A stretch of 64,000 nt of DNA from Flavihumibacter cheonanensis (GTDB taxonomy: Bacteria; Bacteroidota; Bacteroidia; Chitinophagales; Chitinophagaceae), in NCBI RefSeq assembly GCF_022352215.1, contig NZ_JAKRWF010000005.1, forward strand, positions 62,001 through 126,000. Direction: 5' to 3'. Positions 51,560 through 61,208 of this stretch are shown here, piece by piece (position 1 is the stretch's first letter; every line of letters starts with the position of its first letter). The translations under genes and the position numbers were made by a program. The notes beneath the pieces were generated by a model. That model saw only the letters and a program-made list of their open reading frames with translations, did not search any database and was not told where the DNA came from.

Positions 51560-54079
51560 ATGATATATGCAAAATTTGGAATGCGCAGAATTATAGCTAC
51601 AACAGTATTAGGATTAATTGGTACGATTCCCTGGATAGACTTGCCAGCACAACAATTCGCATCTTCGAATGCAGTGAAGTTGCCAGTTGCAACTATTATA
51701 TCAACAGATCCTACTGCTGAAGATGATTTTGGTAGGATTGATGGAAAAATAAAGACAAATGATCAGCGCGCAGCCGCCATGGTTACCGTGTTCATTCGCG
51801 AAACGGGAAAGTCCTACATTACCAGCGATAACGGTTCTTTCAATATTGGCCGGCTGAAGCCTGGAAAATATACACTGGAGGTTTCTCTTGTTGGATATGA
51901 AACACTGATAGAATCGGTGACAGTAGAAGAAGGTAAAACAACCACCGTACAGCTGCAATTAAAAATTTCCAATGCCCAATTGGAAGAAATTGTGGTTAAA
52001 TCTGCCCGAAACAAGTTTGCTCCGGTTGCTTCTCTTCATGCTGCTAAAATGCCATTGGCTGTTCTTGAAAATCCCCAATCCATCAGTGTTGTCAACAAGG
52101 CCCTGATTAAGGAGCAGATGCTGGTGAATGTGGATGATGCATTAAAAAATACAACGGGTATTGATCGTTTGTGGAGTGCTACAGGTCGTGCGGGTGATGG
52201 TGCAGGTTATTTTACCCTGCGTGGTTTTTCTGTGCAGCCAACGATGGTGAATGGTTTACCCGGACTTACCAACGGCGGACTTGATCCTGCCGGTGTTGAA
52301 CGCATCGAAGTTATCAAAGGCCCTTCAGGTACCTTGTTCGGAAGTTCCCTGATCTCCTTTGGTGGTCTGATTAACATCGTTACAAAAAAACCATACGAAC
52401 GCTTTGGAGGTGAAATCAGTTACACCGCCGGTGGTTTTGGATTACATCGGATTACTGCTGATATTAATACGCCACTTGATAAAGAAGGTAAAACGCTGAT
52501 GCGCATTAATACCGCCTATCATACAGAGAATAGCTGGCAGGATGCGGGTTTCAGAAAAAACTTTTATGTTGCTCCCTCCTTAACACATAAGGTTAGTGAT
52601 AAACTGCAACTGAACCTGCATACGGAATTTTTCCATGGAGAAAGCACCAATCCATTGATGGTGTTTTTGAATCGGGCAAGAAATCTCCAGGCCAGAACAC
52701 CCGATGAACTGAAGATGGATTTCTCCCGTTCCTATACCAGCAATGATCTGACGATCAAAACACCTACTACCAATTTACAGGCGGAAGCATTGTATAAAAT
52801 AAATAAAAACTGGACCTCCCAAACCGTCGTTTCAACAAGTAACCGGCGTACAGATGGGTACTATTCCTATGTTATGTTCCTGGGTGCTGACAATGATTCA
52901 CTCCTGTCAAGATTGGCATCCCGCCAAAACGGTCAGGGGAATAGTTTTGATTTCCAGCAGAATTTCAATGGAGATTTTACCATTGGTAAGATCCGGAACA
53001 GGGTAGTGGTTGGTTTTGATTTCATGCGGCTGGAAACAACCAATAATAATACCGGTTATGCAGTATTTGATGTGTTGAATGTGAAATCCCCCGGTGCAGC
53101 AGGATCAACCTATGGGAGTTTGACCCGGCCTGCGCTGGATGCAAGACTGGCTGCACAGGGAGGCACGGTGAAGAATGAAGCACTTAACAACACCTATAGC
53201 GTATATATTTCGGATGTGGTAAATATTACCCCGGAACTGATGGCCATGATGAGTCTTCGTTTCGACCATTTTGAAAATAAGGGTACCCGCAATTTTATGA
53301 TTGATGGTAACGCAATAGGAGCGTATTCTCAAAATGCCCTATCACCCAAATTCGGATTGGTTTACCAGGTGATTCCTTCAAAAATCAGCCTGTTCGCCAA
53401 CTATATGAATGGTTTCCGGAATTTGGCGCCGGTGGTGCAGCCATTACCTGATATTGATGGAACATTTAAACCCCAGCAGGCCAACCAGTTTGAATCGGGT
53501 GTAAAAATGGAATTGTTCAACCGTAAATTATTCCTGACAGCCAGCTATTACAATATCCATGTTGCCAATATTACCCGTCCGGAAAGTGTTGAACGGGAAG
53601 GAACGGTTTACAATATCACAGTGCAAAACGGAGAACAAAGAAGTAAAGGGGTTGAAGTGGAACTCCAGGCAAATCCCGTTCCCGGTTTGTCAATGGTTGC
53701 TGGATATGCATACAATGACAGTCGTAATGAAAAAACAAATCCAACCCTGGATGGTCGCAGGGTAGTTGGTTCCGGACCGGCACATTTAGGAAATGCCTGG
53801 GCCAGTTATACACAGCCATCAGGCAAACTGGCAGGATTCGGAATTGGAATGGGAGTTAATTATGCCAGTGAAAATATTGTAACTAACAATAGCACCACCG
53901 GTCAGTTCATACTTCCAGAGTACACAATTCTTAATGCAACTGTGTATTACCAGGCAAAACTGTTCCGTATTGGCTTGAAGGGAGATAATCTGGCAAATAC
54001 CAGGTACTACAAAGGCTGGACTACCATTGAACCACAAATGCCTCGTCGCTTATTGATGACAGTTAGTATTGGATTATAA
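51560..54079 (+). CDS. TonB-dependent siderophore-type receptor
   Basis: An 839-residue outer membrane receptor. An N-terminal signal region is followed by a CarboxypepD-regulatory-like domain (RIDGKIKTNDQRAAAMVTVFIRETGKSYITSDNGSFNIGRLKPGKYTLEV), the TonB box (LEEIVVKSARNKF), a siderophore-receptor plug (PLAVLENPQSISVVNKALIKEQ; VDDALKNTTGID; YFTLRGFSVQPTMVNGLPG; RIEVIKGPSGTLFGSS; GGLINIVTKKP) and a barrel ending in MPRRLLMTVSIGL. The plug resembles FhuA/FecA-like receptors (ENIPQSVSVV pattern). It imports a ferric siderophore or another chelate. The PepSY protein gene overlaps its 3' end, supporting iron or metal uptake. Confidence 0.92.
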   Translation: MIYAKFGMRRIIATTVLGLIGTIPWIDLPAQQFASSNAVKLPVATIISTDPTAEDDFGRIDGKIKTNDQRAAAMVTVFIRETGKSYITSDNGSFNIGRLKPGKYTLEVSLVGYETLIESVTVEEGKTTTVQLQLKISNAQLEEIVVKSARNKFAPVASLHAAKMPLAVLENPQSISVVNKALIKEQMLVNVDDALKNTTGIDRLWSATGRAGDGAGYFTLRGFSVQPTMVNGLPGLTNGGLDPAGVERIEVIKGPSGTLFGSSLISFGGLINIVTKKPYERFGGEISYTAGGFGLHRITADINTPLDKEGKTLMRINTAYHTENSWQDAGFRKNFYVAPSLTHKVSDKLQLNLHTEFFHGESTNPLMVFLNRARNLQARTPDELKMDFSRSYTSNDLTIKTPTTNLQAEALYKINKNWTSQTVVSTSNRRTDGYYSYVMFLGADNDSLLSRLASRQNGQGNSFDFQQNFNGDFTIGKIRNRVVVGFDFMRLETTNNNTGYAVFDVLNVKSPGAAGSTYGSLTRPALDARLAAQGGTVKNEALNNTYSVYISDVVNITPELMAMMSLRFDHFENKGTRNFMIDGNAIGAYSQNALSPKFGLVYQVIPSKISLFANYMNGFRNLAPVVQPLPDIDGTFKPQQANQFESGVKMELFNRKLFLTASYYNIHVANITRPESVEREGTVYNITVQNGEQRSKGVEVELQANPVPGLSMVAGYAYNDSRNEKTNPTLDGRRVVGSGPAHLGNAWASYTQPSGKLAGFGIGMGVNYASENIVTNNSTTGQFILPEYTILNATVYYQAKLFRIGLKGDNLANTRYYKGWTTIEPQMPRRLLMTVSIGL

Positions 54080-55310
54080 AAAAAATCAATTGGGAAAAAC
54101 TCGAAAATTTAGTGCCCGTTGGTGGGCAGCAAAATTACACCTCTGGCTCGGACTCGCGTCCGGGCTGGTTGTTTTTATCGTAAGTATTACGGGGTGCATT
54201 TTTGTATTCCAGAAAGAAATCAGTGAGGTGGTTTACAGGGAAAAACTCTATGTTCCTGAAGCACAATGGAGCCATACGCTCCCTGCCTCCACCTTGCTTG
54301 AGATTGCCCGTAAGGAAATTGGAGAAGGTGTTACAATCCGGAATTTCACTATTCCCACTGATCCGCGTAAGACCTGGGAATTTATGGCTTTCGAAGGAGG
54401 AGATAAAGACGCGATCACGTTCGCCGGATCAGTAAAATATTATCAAAGCGTACACCTGAATCCTTATACCGGTGAAGTAACCGGTAGAACAAATTATCTA
54501 AGGGAGTTTTTCATCATCATTAAATATTTGCACTGGAGTTTATTGTTGAATACGCCGTATGGCCAACCGATTGTCGGCTGGAGTACCTTGATATTTGTAA
54601 TCTTGCTTATAACCGGACTTATTTTGTGGTGGCCTAAAAAATGGAATAAAAAACAGCAGCAACAGGCTTTTACAGTAAAATGGAAAGCCAGATTCAAACG
54701 ACTGAATTATGACCTGCACAATGTATTGGGGTTCTATTTCCTCATACCTTCCATCATACTGGCACTTACAGGAATGGTATGGTCGTTTCAATGGTTTAAA
54801 AAAACTGTATATGTAGCTGCTGCCCGTACTAATGCTGCACCAGGTGTTTTGAAAACAGTTTCTGCGGACAGCTTATTACTGAAACGACAACCAGCGGCAG
54901 TTCTAAGCCAGACCGCGTTAGACAAAGCGCTGGCTGAAGCCCGACTAATATTACCGAATGCCAAAAGGTTTAATGTATTACCAGCTGCTGCTGATCCTTC
55001 CGCTGTGTTGAAAATAAATGGTTATGGCCATGAACAAACTTATCATAACCGCGATGAGCTTCAGTTTGATCAGTTCAGTGGCAAATTGCTAGGCAAACGA
55101 ATGGATATCGAAAAGAATGCCGGAGAACAGTTGGTGGAAGCTAATTATGATATTCATATTGGTGCGATTGCCGGTTTGCCCGGGAAAATACTGGCGTTCA
55201 TTGCCAGCCTGATTTGCGCGAGTTTACCACTGACCGGTTTTTTGATCTGGTGGAATAAAAGAAGAAAGCATGTGATCATTTATAAGCCGATAATACCGAA
55301 ACATGCTTAA
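54069..55310 (+). CDS. PepSY-associated transmembrane protein (putative iron reductase partner)
   Basis: A 413-residue protein of the PepSY_TM family. The first helix is in KLHLWLGLASGLVVFIVSITGCIFVFQKEI, the hallmark segment with conserved His. Further helices are at LHWSLLLNTPYGQPIVGWSTLIFVILLITGLILWWP, LNYDLHNVLGFYFLIPSIILALTGMVWSFQWFK and LPGKILAFIASLICASLPLTGFLIWWNKRR. Histidines in these helices suggest haem or metal binding. Members next to siderophore receptors reduce or release ferric siderophores at the inner membrane. Translation probably begins at TTG 54069, overlapping the receptor stop by 11 nt; no ATG is available before the first helix. Confidence 0.87.
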   Translation: MDYKKNQLGKTRKFSARWWAAKLHLWLGLASGLVVFIVSITGCIFVFQKEISEVVYREKLYVPEAQWSHTLPASTLLEIARKEIGEGVTIRNFTIPTDPRKTWEFMAFEGGDKDAITFAGSVKYYQSVHLNPYTGEVTGRTNYLREFFIIIKYLHWSLLLNTPYGQPIVGWSTLIFVILLITGLILWWPKKWNKKQQQQAFTVKWKARFKRLNYDLHNVLGFYFLIPSIILALTGMVWSFQWFKKTVYVAAARTNAAPGVLKTVSADSLLLKRQPAAVLSQTALDKALAEARLILPNAKRFNVLPAAADPSAVLKINGYGHEQTYHNRDELQFDQFSGKLLGKRMDIEKNAGEQLVEANYDIHIGAIAGLPGKILAFIASLICASLPLTGFLIWWNKRRKHVIIYKPIIPKHA

Positions 55311-55318
55311 CTTGAAGT

Positions 55319-55813
55319 ATGGAAAAAATGAGCTTTGCCATCTCTCAGGAGAGAGGAAAACACAAGGACTTGCAGGCCTTTGTTGGTAAATGGAAAGGTA
55401 TCAGCAGGGTATGGCTGGAAGCAGGCCAGTTATCGGATGAATCTCCCATTGAAGGAACCATTGAACCGGTTCTGGATGGACGGTTTTTACTTCATCGGTA
55501 TACCACTCGATTTAAAGACCGCGACATTGAAGGACTTTATCTCATTGGGTTTGATTTGCAATCCAACCAGTTCCAGGTTGCCTGGGTCGACAGCTTTCAC
55601 ATGAGTACAGCCATTATGTTCAGTAAGGGAAATCCAAACGATCAGGATTTTGAAGTACTGGGTTCCTTCCCCGATCAACAGGAGCCTCCGCAACAATGGG
55701 GCTGGCGCACCGATATGCATTTTGAAGGTCCAGACCTGGTCATTATTGCCTACATCATTACTCCAACTGGGCAGTCGGGAAAAGCAACCGAGATCCGTTA
55801 CCAGCCTGCCTGA
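55319..55813 (+). CDS. DUF1579-family protein
   Basis: A 164-residue cytosolic protein with no signal peptide. It fits DUF1579: FVGKWKGISRVW near the start, then EGTIEPVLDGRFLLHRYTTRFKD and ETIEGLYLIGFD-like strands, in a lipocalin-like beta barrel. Residues such as WGWRTDMHFEGPD belong to the later strands. The function of the family is unknown; such barrels usually bind small hydrophobic ligands. It is 8 bp after the PepSY gene and 1 bp before the FAD oxidoreductase gene, so it belongs to the same operon. Confidence 0.78.
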   Translation: MEKMSFAISQERGKHKDLQAFVGKWKGISRVWLEAGQLSDESPIEGTIEPVLDGRFLLHRYTTRFKDRDIEGLYLIGFDLQSNQFQVAWVDSFHMSTAIMFSKGNPNDQDFEVLGSFPDQQEPPQQWGWRTDMHFEGPDLVIIAYIITPTGQSGKATEIRYQPA

Positions 55814-55814
55814 T

Positions 55815-57248
55815 ATGATTACTTCATCAGAGTTTGATGCTGTAATTGTTGGCGCAGGACCGAATGGGCTTGCTGCTGCAATTACGCTTCAGAATGCAGG
55901 TTGTAAAGTTCTTCTTTTGGAAGCTAAAGCAACAATTGGAGGAGGTATGCGCACTGCTGAATGTACTATTCCCGGTTTTAAACATGATATCTGTTCCGCT
56001 GTACATCCTTTACTCGCTATCTCACCCTTTTTTGCTTCGGTTAACTGGTCAGACTACCAACTTCAAATGGTGAACCCCAGTATATGTGGTGCCCATCCAC
56101 TTGATCATCTAAGGCCTGTCTTTTTAAGATCTTCTTTGGAACGAACTGCTTCGGGTCTGGGTATTGATCAGGATCGGTACACCAGCCTTATAAAGCCACT
56201 TTTGAATGATTTTGATACGGTAACTAGTTTTATTCTTTCACCCCTAGGCTGGCCGAATCAACCCGGTACTATTCTGAGATTTGGCTTGAACGCGATTCAG
56301 CCTTCCAGTTGGATCGCCAACAGGTTTGCATCTGTGGAGGCAAAAGCGTTGGTAGCAGGAATGGCAGCTCATAGTATGCAACCCCTTACAAATTGGGCTA
56401 CCGGCGCATTTGGGCTGGTATTGCTGGCAGCCGGACATAAAGTTGGATGGCCCATCCCTGTCGGCGGCTCTCAATCTATTGCCGATGCCATGGCGGCTCA
56501 TTTTCGGTTACTCGGCGGTGTTATTGAAACCAACTTTGAAGTAAAGTCACTACAGCAATTACCTTCCTCGAAAGCTGTGCTGTTTGATTGTACACCCCGG
56601 CAACTTTTGCAAATCGCGGGTCATAAATTCTCTGATTTTTACAAATGGCAGCTCAATCGCTACCGGTATGGCATGGGCGTTTTCAAAATAGATTGGGCGT
56701 TGGATGCTCCCATTCCCTGGCAGGATGAAGAAATCAAATTGGCGGGTACGGTGCATATTGGAAATACATTTGAGGAAATCAGTTGGAATGAAGCAGCAAC
56801 TGCAAGAGGTATTCATCCGGAAAAACCTTTTGTACTGCTGTCGCAGCCTTCGCTTTTTGATAATACAAGAGCACCGGAAGGGAAACATACAGCCTGGGCC
56901 TATTGCCATGTTCCCTTTGGTTCTGAGAAAGATATGACAGAAGCAATCGAAAAACAGGTGGAGCGGTTTGCGCCTGGTTTCAGAGATCGGATCCTGTCAA
57001 GACATACCATGAATACAAAAGCCATGCAGGACTATAACCCAAATTATATCGGCGGCGATATCAATGGTGGTGTACAGGATATTTTTCAATTGTTTACCCG
57101 ACCTGCCTTGCGCTGGTCGCCCTACCGCACCAGTGCAAAAGGTCTCTATATTTGTTCTTCCTCCACTCCCCCGGGAGGTGGTGTGCACGGCATGTGTGGA
57201 TATCATGCAGCAAAACAGGTTTTACAAGATGTTTTTAAACAAGGTTAA
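55815..57248 (+). CDS. Phytoene-desaturase-like FAD oxidoreductase (PYROXD2 group)
   Basis: A 477-residue flavoprotein. The FAD motif is FDAVIVGAGPNGLAAAITLQNAGCKVLLLEAKATIGGGMRT, with ECTIPGFKHDICSAVHPL following, as in PYROXD2 and carotenoid-desaturase relatives. The C-terminus GLYICSSSTPPGGGVHGMCGYHAAKQVL is the second FAD-binding motif of the family. ATG 55815 is one base after the previous stop and gives the correct N-terminus; an open frame back to 55650 is inside the DUF1579 gene. The substrate is unknown: carotenoid, fatty or other hydrophobic compound. There is no phytoene synthase nearby. Confidence 0.88.
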   Translation: MITSSEFDAVIVGAGPNGLAAAITLQNAGCKVLLLEAKATIGGGMRTAECTIPGFKHDICSAVHPLLAISPFFASVNWSDYQLQMVNPSICGAHPLDHLRPVFLRSSLERTASGLGIDQDRYTSLIKPLLNDFDTVTSFILSPLGWPNQPGTILRFGLNAIQPSSWIANRFASVEAKALVAGMAAHSMQPLTNWATGAFGLVLLAAGHKVGWPIPVGGSQSIADAMAAHFRLLGGVIETNFEVKSLQQLPSSKAVLFDCTPRQLLQIAGHKFSDFYKWQLNRYRYGMGVFKIDWALDAPIPWQDEEIKLAGTVHIGNTFEEISWNEAATARGIHPEKPFVLLSQPSLFDNTRAPEGKHTAWAYCHVPFGSEKDMTEAIEKQVERFAPGFRDRILSRHTMNTKAMQDYNPNYIGGDINGGVQDIFQLFTRPALRWSPYRTSAKGLYICSSSTPPGGGVHGMCGYHAAKQVLQDVFKQG

Positions 57249-57250
57249 TC

Positions 57251-58504
57251 ATGGCGGAAAAAGTAGCAAAACCCATTTTACATGAAGACTGGACAGCTGT
57301 TTGGCTCGGTGCCATTATTATTCTGCTCGCTGTTGCTGGATTCACGATTCCTAAACCCGCATTCTCCTGGTCCGATTCAACTGCCTTTTTGACGAAACTA
57401 TTGAGTTCGGATAATGTAGTTGCAATTACTGGACTTTTTCTGATCATGTATGCAATTGCGGTAATAGGTACCTGGCTCGCAGGAAAACCAATTCGCGCTC
57501 TTGTACAAAGTTTTCCTGTTGTCTTTTTTGTCTCGATCCTTGCCATGATACTGGCAGGAAATAAACAGATCAAAGCCCTCAACCTGGAAGCAGTTATTTT
57601 TAGCCTTTGCCTGGGCTTACTCATTGGGAATTTTGTTAACCTACCCCAATGGTTCAGAAATTCATTGCAAACGGAATTGTTTGTGAAAATCGGACTGGTA
57701 TTATTGGGTACCAGCATCATTTTTGGAGATATGCTGAAAGCAGGCTCGCTGGGCCTGCTGCAAGCACTAATCGTGGTGTTATCCGTTTGGTATTTTGCAT
57801 TCTGGGTATGTAAGAAATTAGGCGTGGAAGATGATATGCGTATGATGATCTCCAGTGCCGTTTCAATTTGTGGTGTTTCGGCGGCTATCGCTACCGCCGG
57901 TGCCATCAGTGGTGATACTAAAAAACTTTCTTATGTAATATCCCTTGTACTGGTGACGGCAATTCCCATGATGATTGGCATGCCTTATATCGCTCAATGG
58001 TTGCAACTGCCTGAAGCGGTTACCGGTGCCTGGCTGGGTGGCAGTATTGATACTTCCGGTGCTGTAGTGGCAGCCGGCACCCTGGTAGGAGAGGAAGCAT
58101 TAAAGATCAGCACCATTGTAAAATTTTCGCAGAATGTATTACTCGGACTGGCAGCATTTGCCATTTCTGTCTACTGGACCTATTCCAGGAAGGAAAATCA
58201 GGCTGTTGAAAAACCTACGCTTTCTGTGATTTGGGAGCGATTTCCAAAATTTGTACTTGGTTTCGTTTTTGCCTCCCTGTTATTTTCGTTTGTGCTTTCA
58301 GGTGAAACCATAACGGCCGTTAAAGAACCACTGAAAAATATCCAGACCATGTGGTTTGTGCTGGCTTTTACCAGTATTGGGATGGAAACCAAATTTGCTG
58401 ATCTTTTCCACCAGGACAATAAAAAACCCCTGTATGGATTTCTGATCGCACAGGGATTTAATATACTGGTTACGTTGATTGTTGCTTATCTGCTATTCCG
58501 CTAG
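57251..58504 (+). CDS. YeiH-family putative sulfate exporter (PF03601)
   Basis: A 417-residue membrane protein with about ten helices. Family-typical blocks are SLCLGLLIGNFVNLPQWFRNSLQTELFVKIGLVLLGTSIIFGDML, the SICGVSAAIATAGAIS motif, and WLGGSIDTSGAVVAAGTLVGEEALKISTIVKFSQN with the conserved Asp and Lys. YeiH proteins are predicted anion exporters, possibly of sulfate or sulfonate breakdown products; none is well characterised. The gene is 2 bp after the FAD oxidoreductase gene. Its 3' end overlaps that of hom on the other strand by 4 bp. Confidence 0.88.
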   Translation: MAEKVAKPILHEDWTAVWLGAIIILLAVAGFTIPKPAFSWSDSTAFLTKLLSSDNVVAITGLFLIMYAIAVIGTWLAGKPIRALVQSFPVVFFVSILAMILAGNKQIKALNLEAVIFSLCLGLLIGNFVNLPQWFRNSLQTELFVKIGLVLLGTSIIFGDMLKAGSLGLLQALIVVLSVWYFAFWVCKKLGVEDDMRMMISSAVSICGVSAAIATAGAISGDTKKLSYVISLVLVTAIPMMIGMPYIAQWLQLPEAVTGAWLGGSIDTSGAVVAAGTLVGEEALKISTIVKFSQNVLLGLAAFAISVYWTYSRKENQAVEKPTLSVIWERFPKFVLGFVFASLLFSFVLSGETITAVKEPLKNIQTMWFVLAFTSIGMETKFADLFHQDNKKPLYGFLIAQGFNILVTLIVAYLLFR

Positions 58505-59760
58505 AAGGCTACCCCGGCAAGTTCAAGGCTTTTTTTCTTGAGCTGCTGAATCGCAACGTCTTCAATGATGGGTTGAGGCGTCAGGATCAGGGAGGTGTTG
58601 TTCTGTTTCCACCAGTCATTTTCGATCAGCTCTTTTACATGCAATACACCCACCAGGTACTTGCGCTCTTCTCTTGCATGCCATTCTTCGATCCATTCGA
58701 ATTTTTCCCGTGGAACATATTTCCAATCGGTAAAACTTAAATAGACCCGCAGGTAGAAATCGTTCGTTAAACTGTTGGGCTGATGATGGTAGAGTTTTTT
58801 GTATTCGTATTTGTATTCATACCGGAGCGCAGACAGATCACTTAATACAGCCGATGCAGTAGGAAAACTTCCTGCTCCCTTGCCATAGAAGAATTGTTTG
58901 TCAGCAAATCCGCTTTCAATTACAACCCCGTTATATTCATTTTTTACAAAGGAAAGGTGATCGTCCTGTTGAATGAATTGAGGCAGAATAAAACTGGCAA
59001 CTTTTCCATTGTGTAGTTTCTGTGCCTGTGCCACCAGTTTGATCTGTTGACCTTTTTCCGCTGCAACCCGGGCATCCATGGCGTGAATATTTTGTATGCC
59101 GGTAAACAGCAGTTTGTCTGGATGCTCCACAATTCCATAGGCATGTGTCAGGAGGAAGGTCCATTTGTTCAGGGCGTCGTATCCTTCCACATCCAGCGAT
59201 GGGTCGGATTCCGCAAAACCCAGTTGCTGCGCCAATAAGAGTGCCTGCTGAAAATCCAGTTTGTCCTCAAACATTTTGGTTAGGATAAAATTCGTTGATC
59301 CATTTACAATGGCTTTGATGCCATGCAACAGGTCATTGTCGTAGTATTCTTCCAGGTTCCGGATAACAGGAATCGATGCACAGGCCGCCGCTTCATAGAG
59401 AAAACTGGTTGAGACATTTTTCTGGATCTCTAGTAATTCAGGCAGGTGTTCAGCAATCATTTTTTTGCTGGCGCTTACTACTGATTTGCCATTTTTCAAT
59501 GCCCGGCTAACAATTTGAAAAGCAGGTTCCGCTTCATTGATCACTTCCACAATTACATTGATTTCCTCATCATTCAATAACTCCTCCCGATTGGTGGTGA
59601 ATAAATCGGCCGGAGCATTTCTTTTCTTCGTTGCGTCTTTGATACAAACTTTTTTTATCCGGGCACTGAGGGATGGTGTCTGTTGTAATACTTTGAACAA
59701 TCCTTCTCCAACAACACCAAATCCGAATAGTCCGATTGTTAATTGCTTGTGATAACTCAT
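58501..59760 (-). CDS. hom: Homoserine dehydrogenase
   Basis: A 419-residue NAD(P)-dependent enzyme reducing aspartate semialdehyde to homoserine. The Rossmann motif is IGLFGFGVVGEGLF. The catalytic part shows KMIAEHLPEL, SFLYEAAACASIPVIRNLEEYY, the homoserine signature GIKAIVNGSTNFILTKM, GFAESDPSLDVEGYDALNK (Glu and Asp of the active site) and FFYGKGAGSFPTASAVLSDL. The C-terminal 90 residues (DFYLRVYLSF onward) may be a diverged ACT domain. It lies 21 bp downstream of metB in one operon and so under the SAM-I riboswitch. Confidence 0.95.
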   Translation of the reverse strand: MSYHKQLTIGLFGFGVVGEGLFKVLQQTPSLSARIKKVCIKDATKKRNAPADLFTTNREELLNDEEINVIVEVINEAEPAFQIVSRALKNGKSVVSASKKMIAEHLPELLEIQKNVSTSFLYEAAACASIPVIRNLEEYYDNDLLHGIKAIVNGSTNFILTKMFEDKLDFQQALLLAQQLGFAESDPSLDVEGYDALNKWTFLLTHAYGIVEHPDKLLFTGIQNIHAMDARVAAEKGQQIKLVAQAQKLHNGKVASFILPQFIQQDDHLSFVKNEYNGVVIESGFADKQFFYGKGAGSFPTASAVLSDLSALRYEYKYEYKKLYHHQPNSLTNDFYLRVYLSFTDWKYVPREKFEWIEEWHAREERKYLVGVLHVKELIENDWWKQNNTSLILTPQPIIEDVAIQQLKKKSLELAGVAF

Positions 59761-59781
59761 GGTGGGTTCTCTTGCTTAAAG

Positions 59782-60927
59782 TTAAATAGATACTAAGGCT
59801 GATTTTATTTTTTTTCTGGAACTGCTGATTTCTCCTACTGCCAGAAACGCATCTTCCAGGTCATTTACCAGGTCGCTGCCATCTTCGAGGCCAACACTGA
59901 GCCGGATGAGTCCGTCTGTTATTCCAGCTGCTTTGCGCTGTTCAGGATTAACCGTTTTGTGTGTCATGCTGGCCGGGTGACTTACCAGGCTCTTAACACC
60001 TCCGAGGCTTTCCGCGAGGTGAAATAGTTTGGTGGCACCAATAAATTGAAGTGCTGCTGCATGGTTGTCTTTCTTCAATCGGAAACTCACTACGCCACCG
60101 AAACCGGGATAAAATACTTCTCCGACTTCCGGATGATTTTTCAAATAAGCGGCAACCCGGCTGGCAGTTTCTGTATGTTGCTTTAGCCGGATGTGCAGCG
60201 TTTCGAGCCCGCGTATCAGGAGGAAACTGTCAAAGGGGCCCAATACCGCTCCGCAGGCATTCTGATAAAACTTGATTTGTTGGCCAATCTCCGGGTCTTT
60301 GGCAATTACCAATCCGGCTATGACATCACTGTGCCCGCCAATAAACTTAGTGGCACTGTGTACTACTATATCTGCCCCCAGCGCTAATGGCTGCTGGTAA
60401 ACCGGAGACGCAAAGGTGTTATCTACGGCAAAAAGCAATTTATACCGGTTAGCAATTGCTGCGATAGCCCGGATATCAGCCACTTTCAGGGTAGGGTTGG
60501 TAGGTGTTTCCAGCCAGATCAGTTTGGTCTTCAAGGTGATGGCCCGTTGAATAGCGGAGAGATCGGTCATATCCACATAGCTCACCCGGATTCCAAACTT
60601 TTTGTAAACTTTCTCAAACAGGCGGAAGGCACCTCCATAAATATCATTCACGGCAATGATTTCATCTCCTGATTCCAAAAGTTTGATTACGGCATCAATG
60701 GCTGCCAGTCCGCTTGAGAAAGCTGCCGCTACGGAACCTTTTTCCAATTTGGCTACAATTTTTTCCAATTCCTGGCGGGTTGGATTGTTGGTCCGGCTAT
60801 AGTCAAATCCTTTGTTGACGCCCGGAGCTTCCTGCACAAAAGTGCTGGTTTGGTAAATCGGAACGGCGATAGCGCCGGTTTGTGCATCCACCGGGATGCT
60901 GTGCAATAATTGTGTTGTCGCTTGCAT
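59782..60927 (-). CDS. metB: Trans-sulfuration PLP enzyme, probable cystathionine gamma-synthase
   Basis: A 381-residue Cys/Met-metabolism PLP enzyme. Motifs include YSRTNNPTR (Y43, R45 of the phosphate-binding pair), AFSSGLAAIDAV, YGGAFRLF, LIWLETPTNPTLKV, FAVDNTFASPVYQQPL and the lysine loop HSATKFIGGHSD with PLP Lys194. The C-terminal SLGGVKSLVSHPASMTH is conserved with substrate Arg near SVGLED. Sequence alone does not fully separate gamma-synthase from beta- or gamma-lyase, but the SAM riboswitch and co-transcription with hom favour a role in methionine synthesis. Confidence 0.87.
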   Translation of the reverse strand: MQATTQLLHSIPVDAQTGAIAVPIYQTSTFVQEAPGVNKGFDYSRTNNPTRQELEKIVAKLEKGSVAAAFSSGLAAIDAVIKLLESGDEIIAVNDIYGGAFRLFEKVYKKFGIRVSYVDMTDLSAIQRAITLKTKLIWLETPTNPTLKVADIRAIAAIANRYKLLFAVDNTFASPVYQQPLALGADIVVHSATKFIGGHSDVIAGLVIAKDPEIGQQIKFYQNACGAVLGPFDSFLLIRGLETLHIRLKQHTETASRVAAYLKNHPEVGEVFYPGFGGVVSFRLKKDNHAAALQFIGATKLFHLAESLGGVKSLVSHPASMTHKTVNPEQRKAAGITDGLIRLSVGLEDGSDLVNDLEDAFLAVGEISSSRKKIKSALVSI

Positions 60928-61003
60928 TGTTAAACAGTTTTAAAATTGAAAAACAGGTTGTTAGCGACACCACCTACCAAGCAAAATCGGGAGGAGCGGG
61001 TAT

Positions 61004-61040
61004 AAAAAAAGCTCTCCCGATAAATCATCAGAAGAGCTCT
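61004..61040 (-). terminator. Attenuator terminator of the SAM riboswitch
   Basis: Minus-strand reading: AGAGCTCTTC, loop of about 13 nt, GGGAGAGCT, then a run of seven T (61010-61004). It lies between the aptamer and metB, so it acts as the OFF-state expression platform. Confidence 0.85.
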
Positions 61041-61077
61041 ATGAAGAAGTTATATTTCTGCAAAAGCCATTCATCTG

Positions 61078-61188
61078 ACTTATCTGTCCCCTTACGGGCT
61101 GGATTTGGCACCTTACTTCCCGCAATTAAGCGGAAAACAGGTTGTCAAGGCTTCATCGGGCCATTTCCCTCTGCCTTTCTTGATAAGC
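61078..61188 (-). promoter_or_regulatory. SAM-I (S-box) riboswitch
   Basis: On the minus strand the aptamer begins CTTATCAAGAAAGG, GCAGAGGGAAATGGCCCGAT and GAAGCC, then CAACCT, later AAGGTGCCAAATCCAGCCC and closing GATAAG. CTTATC (61187-61182) pairs with GATAAG (61084-61079) as P1. The invariant GGCCCGATGAA, the GGTGCCAA(A/T)TCC block and the CAACC element match the S-box consensus. When SAM binds, the terminator at 61004-61040 should form and switch off metB-hom. Confidence 0.95.
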
Positions 61189-61208
61189 GATGCTCTAAAG
61201 AACTGACG

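Noticed and set aside
57235-57906. 223-aa minus-strand reading frame within the YeiH gene
   Set aside because: Shadow of a membrane protein gene, no independent support.
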